Part shown: one piece after another, positions 1 to 5,667 of the stretch
Position numbering within the stretch: the stretch's first letter is position 1
Layout: every line of letters begins with the position of its first letter
Source of the DNA: UBA5359 sp028699365 [NCBI: bacterium]
Lineage (GTDB): Bacteria; UBP13; UBA5359
Reading direction: 5' to 3'
Length of the DNA stretch: 5,667 nucleotides
Assembly (NCBI GenBank): GCA_028699365.1
Contig: JAQVUQ010000196.1
Span: 1 to 5,667, forward strand
Notes under the pieces: model-generated
The model's input: the letters and a program-made list of their open reading frames with translations, nothing else
What the model was told of the DNA's origin: nothing
Databases searched by the model: none
Program-made: the position numbers and the translations under genes

Positions 1-903
1 ATATGAAACGCCATAGCCAAAACCGTGACGCATCATTATATCGATATACTTGGGCACCTCCCACCATGAGGTGGCTGCGCACTGCTGCCCCCAGAAATCC
101 ATGGAATTGATCACCAGATGATCAGGATCAACGCTCTTTATCGTTTCATAACATAGTCGAACTATATCCGTATATGCCCAGCGCCGGAAGACTTGCCAGT
201 CGGCAAAACGCCTCCCTGTTTCCGGTTTAAGTGGGGGCTGTATGTCGTCCTTTTGTTTATAATCGGTTCCCCAGGCGCTATTCAATGCAGCTATACTGCC
301 GTATTCGGCCATCATTTTATCCTGAAACACTTTGACGGCACTCGGATTGTATCCGCCCCATCCCGGATAGGAGAACTCATCCTGCAGAAAATACCCCAGA
401 AAATTCGGCTTGTCCTTTACATGTTGCACCGTTCTGAGCAGGGCTTTTTTCAAGGCTTCTCTATAGCCCTCGTCTAAAAAACATGGATAACCGCGAATCA
501 ATTTTGTCCCTCCCGGACCTACCATCAGAGCTTCAGGATGCTTTTTCGCATAATCCATAAATATGCCCAAATTAACAACCGAATAAATCCCTTGATCGGA
601 TGCTGCGGACATTTCTTTGTCCAAGGCGGTAAAGTCCTGAGTATCGCTTGTAGTAAGCCCCGTGATCCTGGTTAAATGAGTCGTTCCCCCCATACGAGCC
701 CAGTAGCGTAAATAATCCCTGCTCGTATTGTGTGTGAAAGGGAAGTCCATTATCAACGGAAAAGGCTTTCCTTTCGCATAAATCACACTGTTTTTAACCT
801 CGAATTTTTCAGCCGAGCCGGCGTTCACACCTGCACAAAGCAGAACGGCAATTCCAAGCAACCCTATATAGATCCTTTTCAGCATGCTATCCACCAATCG
901 CAT
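1..903 (-). CDS. Secreted GH42-like glycoside hydrolase (clan GH-A type), C-terminus beyond the left edge
   Basis: The frame is open from the start codon to base 1, giving 301 residues of a longer protein. A signal peptide is visible: a basic start (MRLVDSMLKRIY), a hydrophobic stretch (IGLLGIAVLLCAG) and a likely signal peptidase I site after NAGSA. The Cys in LLCAG lacks a proper lipobox. A TIM-barrel-like hydrolase region follows. Around residues 169-178, FLGYFLQDEFS matches the position of the GH42 acid/base glutamate, with Glu176 preceded by Asp175 where GH42 enzymes usually have Asn. Around residues 196-212, EYGSIAALNSAWGTDY resembles the GH42 'YG..I..LN.aWGT' motif. The nucleophile would lie outside the window. 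ATG 903 is preferred because GGAGG (910-914) stands 6 bases upstream; ATG 924 is in frame but poorly preceded, and ATG 885 is also possible. The gene follows the sugar-binding protein by 34 bases, suggesting one transcript. The GH42-like call rests on motifs read by eye; a related GH-A family is possible. Confidence 0.72.
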   Translation of the reverse strand, partial: MRLVDSMLKRIYIGLLGIAVLLCAGVNAGSAEKFEVKNSVIYAKGKPFPLIMDFPFTHNTSRDYLRYWARMGGTTHLTRITGLTTSDTQDFTALDKEMSAASDQGIYSVVNLGIFMDYAKKHPEALMVGPGGTKLIRGYPCFLDEGYREALKKALLRTVQHVKDKPNFLGYFLQDEFSYPGWGGYNPSAVKVFQDKMMAEYGSIAALNSAWGTDYKQKDDIQPPLKPETGRRFADWQVFRRWAYTDIVRLCYETIKSVDPDHLVINSMDFWGQQCAATSWWEVPKYIDIMMRHGFGYGVSY

Positions 904-909
904 CTCAAG

Positions 910-914
910 CCTCC
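910..914 (-). promoter_or_regulatory. Shine-Dalgarno GGAGG deciding the hydrolase start
   Basis: GGAGG on the minus strand is followed by a 6-base spacer (CTTGAG) and ATG at 903-901, an optimal arrangement. The upstream in-frame ATG at 924 has only a weak GGGA-like element before it. This favours 903 as the true start. Confidence 0.65.
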
Positions 915-937
915 ATAACTTCATTATCGTTCCCGTT

Positions 938-2254
938 CTATTTCTTCAGGCCTTCTGCCAGCAATTCATTAATCTTGCTGGCTGCATTTAATGCTGCTTG
1001 CCGTGCTGTCTGCTTTCCCAGATAGGCCAGTTCCAATTCACGGCTTATTACTGTTTTCCAACGGTCAGCAGGAGCATACGGCGTCAGCGGGCTAGGCACA
1101 GCATACTTCACTTCATTCATGAATATTTCATTGATCCCATCGGGATGATCGGGGTTATGGAGAAACATCTCGGACTCAGCAGTCTTTTTGATTACCGGGA
1201 TATTATAACCTGCTTTGGCCAGGCCCTTCTCACAATCCCCTACCACCAGATGCTCCATCAGCTTCCAGGCTGCTTCCGGATGCTTGACTTTGCTGCTCAT
1301 CACCCAGCCGTAGGGACCGGTTACCATATTTACTCTCTTCTTCTGGTGTAACCCGGGAGCTACTCCCCACTCAAAACCCTTGACTTGTTCCTCTAGTATG
1401 GGAACAAGGAATCTTGCGGACAGGAACATTCCCAGCCTGCCGGACTGAAAGAGCTGCAGGTAATTGGAGCTTTGCAAGTCGCCGGCAGAGGGCATAACTC
1501 GATCTTTCACTTTCAGATCTACCAGATACTGGAAAGCTTCTATAGCCTGTTGGCTGTCCAACAGACACCTCTTACCATCAGAGCTGAAGAGACTGCCGCC
1601 GTTCTGAGCTACCAACAGAGGTATATCTCCTATCAGGCAGCCGTATCTCCGCTGGCCTCCTTTGCCTGTGGACAGTTTTAGCGCCGTCTGCCGAAACTCT
1701 TCCCAACTCATACTCCCCTTCGGATAAGGCAATCCTGCCTTATCGAACATGTCTTTATTGTAAAACAAAGTGTAGTCCGGTGACCAGTCGGTACCAAAGC
1801 CGTAGACTGGCCCTTGTCCTATAGTCTTATCTGCTGTCTCATATTTGTATTTATAGAGTACCTGGGGATAAAACTCTTCCAACTTCAGCTTGTTGCTTTT
1901 GACAATATATCTATCCAGCGGTTCCAATGTTCCCCTCTGCACATAGATAGGAATATAATCCGGTGCCAATCTGAAAATATCGGGGGGATTACCACCGGCT
2001 ATCATAACCATGAGCTTGGTAAAATAATCCTTGCTGGTAAACCATATTTTCTTCACTTCTATGTCGGGATTCTGCTTCATAAACTCATCCAGGGATTTAT
2101 CAATGAGCCGACTACCGACATCAGTGGGAGAATAGCCGCAAGCTATGGTAACCGTTATCTTTCCCTGATCTTCACTTTTACCACGCCCGCAACCACCAAG
2201 CATTATAGCCAGGCAAAGAGCGGTTGACAAACAGCGAAACAAATTACTTTTCAT
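938..2254 (-). CDS. ABC transporter sugar-binding lipoprotein (extracellular solute-binding protein family 1)
   Basis: This complete gene encodes 438 residues, the usual size for family 1 carbohydrate-binding proteins. It should sit on the outer face of the cytoplasmic membrane and hand sugars to a permease. The N-terminus (MKSNLFR, hydrophobic stretch, LGGC) is a lipoprotein signal with lipidated Cys22. Family hallmarks in order: YFTKLMVMIAGGNPPDIFR near 77-95 (the 'KL...GG.pPDv' motif), LFYNKDMFDKAGLPYP near 163-178 followed by MSWEEF, an NGG turn near 218, GPYGWVMSS near 313-321 and HPEAAWKLMEHL near 325-336. Start choice: ATG 2266 overlaps the only ribosome-binding site (AAGGA, 2266-2270) and so is unlikely. 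ATG 2254 (spacer 11) gives a textbook lipoprotein start, and GTG 2257 (spacer 8) is also possible. The permease and ATPase genes are not in the window. The ligand cannot be predicted; the flanking hydrolase-like genes suggest an oligosaccharide. Confidence 0.93.
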   Translation of the reverse strand: MKSNLFRCLSTALCLAIMLGGCGRGKSEDQGKITVTIACGYSPTDVGSRLIDKSLDEFMKQNPDIEVKKIWFTSKDYFTKLMVMIAGGNPPDIFRLAPDYIPIYVQRGTLEPLDRYIVKSNKLKLEEFYPQVLYKYKYETADKTIGQGPVYGFGTDWSPDYTLFYNKDMFDKAGLPYPKGSMSWEEFRQTALKLSTGKGGQRRYGCLIGDIPLLVAQNGGSLFSSDGKRCLLDSQQAIEAFQYLVDLKVKDRVMPSAGDLQSSNYLQLFQSGRLGMFLSARFLVPILEEQVKGFEWGVAPGLHQKKRVNMVTGPYGWVMSSKVKHPEAAWKLMEHLVVGDCEKGLAKAGYNIPVIKKTAESEMFLHNPDHPDGINEIFMNEVKYAVPSPLTPYAPADRWKTVISRELELAYLGKQTARQAALNAASKINELLAEGLKK

Positions 2255-2369
2255 CACATACAACATCCTTTTCTATGAAGTCATCTGCGCTATGCTGCCA
2301 GGTGAACACGCCATAACATGTACCTCAGCAAAGGCTTTCCATGATAATCTGTTACAGGCTTAGGCTGCT
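2255..2369. other. Intergenic gap between the LamG gene and the sugar-binding protein
   Basis: About 115 bases separate the TAG of the LamG protein from the chosen start of the binding protein. I found no strong hairpin followed by a T-run on either strand and no convincing -35/-10 pair. The gap is long enough to hold a promoter, but read-through from the LamG gene is equally possible. Apart from the ribosome-binding site I see nothing in it. Confidence 0.5.
2266..2270 (-). promoter_or_regulatory. Shine-Dalgarno AAGGA of the sugar-binding protein
   Basis: AAGGA on the minus strand lies 8 bases before GTG 2257 and 11 before ATG 2254. The longest possible start, ATG 2266, begins on the last base of this element and cannot use it. 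The site therefore argues for the shorter protein. Confidence 0.5.
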
Positions 2370-5300
2370 CTATTTAATCACTTCAACGCTGCCGTTATAC
2401 AGCATATTTTCCCCATTGAAATTGACGTATAGATCGTCAAACCAGGCCGTGCCGTTGGCGCCGGATAGGACGCACTTGGGAGTAATACTCTTCACTCCCT
2501 TGCTGAAGGTCTTGGCATAGTTGACCTGTTCCCAGTCATGCGTGCCGGTGCTGAACCGGGTATCGGCATCATATGTCTCGGTAGTGTTGTCATCGTAGAC
2601 TATATCGTATTGCAACGCCAGCACGGCTCCCGCACCTACACCATTGGCCTTGGCCCAGCCACCTAAAGTCAGGGTGGTGGGATAAGGTGAACTGAAGGTA
2701 ATCTTATTACCTGACCACCGGGCCACTCCCCTGGCAGCGTCATCCCGCACCAGTGTCCTGATGATCTTCAGGGATCTCATCCCTGTGTGATAGTAATCCC
2801 TGACCCAGCCGGCAGATGTATCCAGCGAGTCATTGGCATAGGTAGTCCATCCATCCGGACAGATCAGTTCGAAAGACTCTTCCGAGGAGAACATACCGGT
2901 AAATCCTGCCAGGTCGTTGCTGGTGCCAATAGCCAGAACATACGGCTCTTCGGGATATTTAACGTTTATCTTAAAGCCGTTATTCAGATCTGTAGAAGAT
3001 ATTGAGGAACAAAGGATCCTGCCTGTCACTATCTCCTTGACGGCAAAGGTGCTCCCGCTCAAGCCGCAGGCGGAGGTATCCACTTTCAAGGTGGCTGTCC
3101 CGGGACCGGAGAACGAGACACACAACACGTTATACTTCCTGGTGGCTTCAAGGACGTTTATGCCTGTATTATCACTCAACTTTACCGGTGGATCGGCGAT
3201 GTAATCTATCACCTGCGCCAAATAACCGGTAGACAGGCTTTCAGCCCCTATAGTGGAGAAGTAGACATTACCGTTTTGCAGCAGCAGCGGGTTGCCGGTG
3301 GAGTAATCAGTGACCACTGCCGTAGCGCTGTTATTAGTGATCGATTTTCTCCTGGTCGGCTGTATCCGCCAGGGAGAAGCGGCACTGAAATTGTTTGTAG
3401 CTCCGGCGGCGCTGTGTCCTGTAGTATCCTGTACTGACGTGCCGCTGCCCTCATCCATATTCCATCGTCCGGCTGTCAGAGTGTTATAATGTCGGGCGAT
3501 TTCATCGGCGCTTAAGGCTACCGGATAGATATTCAACTCGTCGATAATACCGTTAAAGTAATAAGCATTGGCATAAGACGAGTAAGAGCCTACGCTAAGC
3601 CAGGCTGTAGGTTTGGAAGCGATGGCCTGTGCCGTTCCGGTAAGGGTTTTGCTCAGAGCCCCGTTGATATACAACTTAGCCTCTCCGCTGGCGCTATCAT
3701 AGGTGCCGGCTACGTGATACCAGTTGTTGGAACTTAATACTGTATCGCTGATCAGTACTACGTTCCAACTCCAACTGTTAGGCGGCACATATTTACCTAT
3801 CAGTAGTGACAACTTACCGCTATTCACCGCAAAGAAATAGGTAAAGCTGCTCTTGCAGGCAATCATATGATATCCGGAATTGGTATCCGCCGGTTTTATC
3901 CAGGCCTCTATGGTCAGCTTATCCGTGATGTCAAGGCTTGAGCCGGAGCCGCAGTTGACATAATCATCCACGCCGTCAAACTGCAGCGCCTTGCCTATTT
4001 TACCGTTTACCCAACAATCCGGAGTGGTCATATTGGTCAGAGTGCCATTATTGCCGTTGCCTGATCTGTCCGTAGCCGTCGTGCCCGAAGTTTCGTCCAG
4101 AGCCCAGCGTCCGGTTATGGGCTGTTGCGCATGCTGGTCGATGATCTCGTCATTTAGAACAGCAGGGTATACACACACTTCGTCAAGCCTGCCGCAGAAG
4201 GGGCTGTCTCCCATAACCAGATTGGAAACCTGGGAGCTATCCATTGTATAGCCAAACAGACAAGTAAGTTCCCTCTCCTTGACCCCGTTCAGATAGAGCT
4301 TCATGGTATCGCCGGTTTTGATTCCGGTTACATGATACCACTGACCTGTTTGAATGGTAGTGGATGTCTTTACTCCGCTCCAGTAGTGCCACTGGGAATC
4401 CCCTCCGGCGGCATCGGCGGTCATACGGTACTGGAAGTGCAGCTTGCCGTCCGTGCTGGAGTATATCAGACGGTAAAGCCCGTTATCCAGAGGTTTGGCG
4501 TTATCCGTCAGGCTGTCGAAGTTCACCCAGGCTTCCAGCGTCAGGGGCTCGGTAATGTTCAGGGTAGAGCCGGCACCGCAGTCCACATCATCATCCGTTC
4601 CGTCGAAGGCCAGACACCCACCAATCTTGCCTGTAGTCCAGCAACTACTGCCGTCCATATTGTGCAATGCACCCATATTCCTCCTACCGGAAGAATCCTG
4701 CAGAAACATGCCCTGGCTATCGTCAAAAAGCCATCGGCCGTTTATCTGGCCGTTCTGGTAATGTTGAGCAAGTTCTTCTGCGCTAAGAACCATAGGGTAG
4801 ATGTTCAACTCGTCGATTATGCCATTATAATTATAGAGGTTGTTGCCGTACGATATGGCAGATCCAACACTGAGCCAGCCTGTCGGTTTAGATCCGATAG
4901 GTTGTGGTGACGTTGCCGTAACGGTTTTGTCCAAAACTCCATTGACATACAGCTTTCCCTCTCCGGTAGAGCTGTCATAGGTGCCGGCTACGTGATACCA
5001 TTTATCGGCACTCAATACCGTACTGCCGGTTAGCGTTGATATGTTCCAACCGCCAGCAACTGAATTACCTATCAGCAAAGCCAACTTGCCGCCAAGTAGT
5101 GCAAAGAAGTAAGTAAAGCTGTTTTTGCAAGCAATTATATGATAACCAGCTCTGGTATCCGGCTTTATCCAGGCCTCTATGGTCAACTTGTCCGTAATAT
5201 CCAAGGCTGAACCGGCCCCGCAGTTGACGTAATCATCCACGCCATCGAAGGCTAAAGCCTTCCCTGTCTTGCCGTCAACCCACCGGCCTACGCTTGGATC

Positions 5301-5667
5301 GCTTAAAGTAGTTATCATCGTACTGTCCGGCTGAAGCGTGGAGGTAGAGGTATCTGTTCCGCTTACCGTCAGGCCGCAGAAAGCCGAGGTCTGATCCACC
5401 CCGTTTGTAAGATCAGGATCACTCTTGGTCAACGGAGTAGCCATCACCAGAATCTTGCCGCCGGCGTTCTTGTAGGCAGTCAAGGCATCGACCGTAGCCT
5501 GAGACAACCCGTCTCCCATATCCTCCGGTATAATGATCAGATCGTATGTCTGTAAATTAGTCGAATTGAGTGCGAACTGGCTGCCCAGTATCAAACCATC
5601 TACGTCAGCATAACGCAGCAAGCCTTTGGTCAGGGGAAATACTTTACCTGCATAATCGGTGCTGGGG
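2370..5667 (-). CDS. Large secreted-type multidomain protein: split GATase-like domain holding three LamG repeats, beta-sandwich and CBM-like module; N-terminus beyond the right edge
   Basis: The frame is open from the right edge to TAG at 2372-2370, giving 1098 residues counted from the first whole codon at 5666. The TTG at 5621 is only an internal Leu codon; coding sequence continues upstream as PSTDYAGKVFPLTKG. Domains in order: N-terminal half of a GATase-like fold (1-120), LamG 1 (126-303), LamG 2 (309-515), LamG 3 (516-731), an orphan LamG header (732-766), an apparent second half of the GATase-like fold (772-828), a beta-sandwich (829-915), a carbohydrate-binding-like module (920-1084) and a short tail. 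GATase-like plus beta-sandwich resembles the middle and C-terminal domains of GH42-type beta-galactosidases, so the missing N-terminus may be a GH42-like catalytic barrel (inference). LamG repeats are typical ligand- or glycan-binding jellyrolls. The likely role is binding, and perhaps cleavage, of an extracellular polysaccharide. The sugar-binding lipoprotein lies just downstream. No membrane anchor or sorting signal is seen at the C-terminus. Confidence 0.85.
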   Translation of the reverse strand, partial: PSTDYAGKVFPLTKGLLRYADVDGLILGSQFALNSTNLQTYDLIIIPEDMGDGLSQATVDALTAYKNAGGKILVMATPLTKSDPDLTNGVDQTSAFCGLTVSGTDTSTSTLQPDSTMITTLSDPSVGRWVDGKTGKALAFDGVDDYVNCGAGSALDITDKLTIEAWIKPDTRAGYHIIACKNSFTYFFALLGGKLALLIGNSVAGGWNISTLTGSTVLSADKWYHVAGTYDSSTGEGKLYVNGVLDKTVTATSPQPIGSKPTGWLSVGSAISYGNNLYNYNGIIDELNIYPMVLSAEELAQHYQNGQINGRWLFDDSQGMFLQDSSGRRNMGALHNMDGSSCWTTGKIGGCLAFDGTDDDVDCGAGSTLNITEPLTLEAWVNFDSLTDNAKPLDNGLYRLIYSSTDGKLHFQYRMTADAAGGDSQWHYWSGVKTSTTIQTGQWYHVTGIKTGDTMKLYLNGVKERELTCLFGYTMDSSQVSNLVMGDSPFCGRLDEVCVYPAVLNDEIIDQHAQQPITGRWALDETSGTTATDRSGNGNNGTLTNMTTPDCWVNGKIGKALQFDGVDDYVNCGSGSSLDITDKLTIEAWIKPADTNSGYHMIACKSSFTYFFAVNSGKLSLLIGKYVPPNSWSWNVVLISDTVLSSNNWYHVAGTYDSASGEAKLYINGALSKTLTGTAQAIASKPTAWLSVGSYSSYANAYYFNGIIDELNIYPVALSADEIARHYNTLTAGRWNMDEGSGTSVQDTTGHSAAGATNNFSAASPWRIQPTRRKSITNNSATAVVTDYSTGNPLLLQNGNVYFSTIGAESLSTGYLAQVIDYIADPPVKLSDNTGINVLEATRKYNVLCVSFSGPGTATLKVDTSACGLSGSTFAVKEIVTGRILCSSISSTDLNNGFKINVKYPEEPYVLAIGTSNDLAGFTGMFSSEESFELICPDGWTTYANDSLDTSAGWVRDYYHTGMRSLKIIRTLVRDDAARGVARWSGNKITFSSPYPTTLTLGGWAKANGVGAGAVLALQYDIVYDDNTTETYDADTRFSTGTHDWEQVNYAKTFSKGVKSITPKCVLSGANGTAWFDDLYVNFNGENMLYNGSVEVIK
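2373..2909 (-). other. C-terminal carbohydrate-binding-like module and truncated next-module start
   Basis: Residues 920-1084 look like a galactose-binding-like/CBM4_9-type beta-sandwich: SFELICPDGWTTY at the start, TGMRSLKIIR, LTLGGWAKANGVGAGA, THDWEQVNYAKTF and finally TAWFDDLYV, the usual last strand. The last residues (ENMLYNGSVEVIK, then stop) resemble the first strand of another such module ('NLLpNgsFE'), whose body is absent. Likely role: adhesion to carbohydrate. Confidence 0.5.
2922..3182 (-). other. Beta-sandwich domain, GH42 C-terminal-like (within the LamG protein)
   Basis: Residues 829-915 are strand-rich: VLEATRKYNVLCVSFSG, TATLKVDTSAC, FAVKEIVTGRIL, GFKINVKYPEEPYVLAIG. A small all-beta domain directly after a GATase-like domain is the order seen at the C-terminus of GH42-type beta-galactosidases. 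No catalytic residues are expected. Confidence 0.45.
3183..3353 (-). other. Candidate GATase-like domain, C-terminal half (within the LamG protein)
   Basis: Residues 772-828 read ATAVVTDYSTGNPLLLQNG, then NVYFSTIGAE, then a helix LSTGYLAQVIDYIADPP. GATase-like middle domains of GH42 enzymes end in this way: a strand with 'a.y..G.Pav', a 'G..vYfgt' strand and a terminal helix. The missing partner is the half at 5307-5667, about 640 residues upstream in the protein. The assignment is by pattern only and needs structure prediction. Confidence 0.5.
3369..3473 (-). repeat. Orphan LamG header (partial fourth repeat)
   Basis: Residues 732-766 repeat the header of LamG 2 and 3 (AGRWNMDEGSGTSVQDTTG, then a GATNN stretch ending in PW). 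No LamG body follows: after the Trp the sequence changes abruptly to RIQPTRRKS and enters the second GATase-like half. The piece corresponds to the part missing in front of repeat 1. Confidence 0.72.
3474..4121 (-). repeat. LamG/ConA-like jellyroll repeat 3, close copy of repeat 1
   Basis: Residues 516-731, with header TGRWALDETSGTTATDRSG and body GKALQFDGVDDYVNCG, LTIEAWIKP, NWYHVAGTYD, AKLYINGAL, IDELNIYP and LSADEIARHY. By eye well over half of the body matches repeat 1, including a shared IACK.SFTYFFA block absent from repeat 2. Exact DNA matches with repeat 1 include 26 bases (3697-3722 and 4975-5000) and 22 bases (3895-3916 and 5164-5185). Confidence 0.88.
4122..4742 (-). repeat. LamG/ConA-like jellyroll repeat 2
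   Basis: Residues 309-515, with a full header (NGRWLFDDSQG, then DSSGRRNMGALHNM) and body (CLAFDGTDDDVDCG, LTLEAWVNF, GQWYHVTGIK, MKLYLNGVKE, LDEVCVYPAVL). It is the most divergent of the three. It carries its own central segment (YRMTADAAGGDSQWHYWSG) and extra Cys residues (LTCLFG, SPFCGRLDEVC) that repeats 1 and 3 lack, which may mean a different ligand specificity. Confidence 0.87.
4758..5291 (-). repeat. LamG/ConA-like jellyroll repeat 1 (lacks its header)
   Basis: Residues 126-303 of the LamG protein. The body is clear: GKALAFDGVDDYVNCG, LTIEAWIKP, DKWYHVAGTYD, GKLYVNGV, IDELNIYP and LSAEELAQHY, all hallmarks of LamG_3/LamGL jellyrolls. Unlike repeats 2 and 3, it has no 'GRWxxDE.SGt...D.SG.gn.G.L' header. 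It begins at VGRWVDGKTG, where GRW abuts the GKTG that normally follows a Trp about 31-32 residues later. Confidence 0.88.
5307..5667 (-). other. GATase-like domain, N-terminal half (within the LamG protein)
   Basis: Residues 1-120 show the alternating alpha/beta pattern of class I glutamine-amidotransferase-like domains: ADVDGLILGSQ, then YDLIIIPED, an alpha-helical ATVDALTAYKNAGG and the strand KILVMATPL. The 'l..YkNAGGkilv' stretch is characteristic of the GH42 middle (trimerisation) domain and of ThuA/GATase-like relatives. No catalytic Cys nucleophile elbow is evident, so a structural rather than amidotransferase role is likely. FCGLTVSG near 96-103 corresponds to the 'lLGv.v' segment that in such domains is followed by a short linker and the final strands. 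Here LamG 1 begins instead. Confidence 0.6.

Noticed and set aside
193-918. Plus-strand open frames (193-477 and 730-918) in the left part of the window
   Set aside because: Both are antisense to the continuous GH42-like minus-strand frame with signal peptide and conserved motifs.
1814-2227. Open frame of 137 codons on the plus strand opposite the sugar-binding protein
   Set aside because: The minus strand here encodes a well-conserved solute-binding protein; the plus-strand product has no recognisable features.
2290-2340. Possible terminator hairpin around GGTGAACACGCC in the intergenic gap
   Set aside because: The best pairing is only a few base pairs with mismatches, and no T-run follows on either strand.
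2267-2372. Frameshift just after the LamG stop continuing the truncated last module
   Set aside because: I read the region after the TAG in all three frames. None gives a carbohydrate-binding motif, and the longest open run is about 26 codons of unrelated sequence.
4332-4910. Open frame of 192 codons on the plus strand opposite the LamG repeats
   Set aside because: It lies antisense to clearly recognisable LamG sequence, shows no recognisable motif, and overlaps other plus-strand frames. It is a shadow.
5619-5621. TTG at 5621 as the start of the LamG protein
   Set aside because: The same frame continues without a stop to the right edge with sensible GATase-like sequence, and there is no ribosome-binding site at the proper spacing. 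The gene is partial rather than starting here.

Overview
All coding sequence in this window lies on the minus strand, in three co-directional genes read from right to left. They look like part of a bacterial carbohydrate-degradation and uptake locus. Two genes run off the window edges, so only the middle one is complete.

Layout in transcription order. (1) 5667 to 2370: the C-terminal 1098 residues of a very large multidomain protein whose N-terminus lies beyond the right edge. It starts inside a glutamine-amidotransferase-like (GATase-like) domain of the kind found as the middle domain of GH42-type beta-galactosidases. Three LamG/concanavalin-A-like jellyroll repeats follow, then what looks like the second half of the same GATase-like domain, a beta-sandwich, and a carbohydrate-binding-like module. 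(2) 2254 to 938: a lipoprotein sugar-binding protein of an ABC importer (extracellular solute-binding protein family 1). (3) 903 to 1: the N-terminal 301 residues of a secreted GH42-like glycoside hydrolase that runs off the left edge.

How they may work together (inference): the two secreted, lectin-rich or hydrolase-like proteins would bind and cleave a polysaccharide or glycoconjugate, and the lipoprotein would catch the released sugars for an ABC permease. No permease, ATPase or regulator is visible. The substrate cannot be read from the sequence, although the GH42 relationship points loosely toward beta-galactosides.

Organism: a bacterium, judging from the lipobox, the signal peptides and the Shine-Dalgarno sequences (GGAGG, AAGGA). 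Base composition looks near 50% GC. Multi-LamG proteins and GH42-like hydrolases beside ABC solute-binding proteins are common in lineages such as Armatimonadota, Lentisphaerota, Planctomycetota and some Firmicutes, but nothing here fixes the phylum.

The most notable observation is the architecture of the first gene. The three-LamG array (about 640 residues) appears to be inserted inside a GATase-like domain. It occupies very nearly three whole repeat periods, with a headless first repeat and an orphan repeat header at the end. No RNA gene, insertion sequence, CRISPR array or convincing terminator was found, and there is no gene-free stretch longer than about 115 bases.
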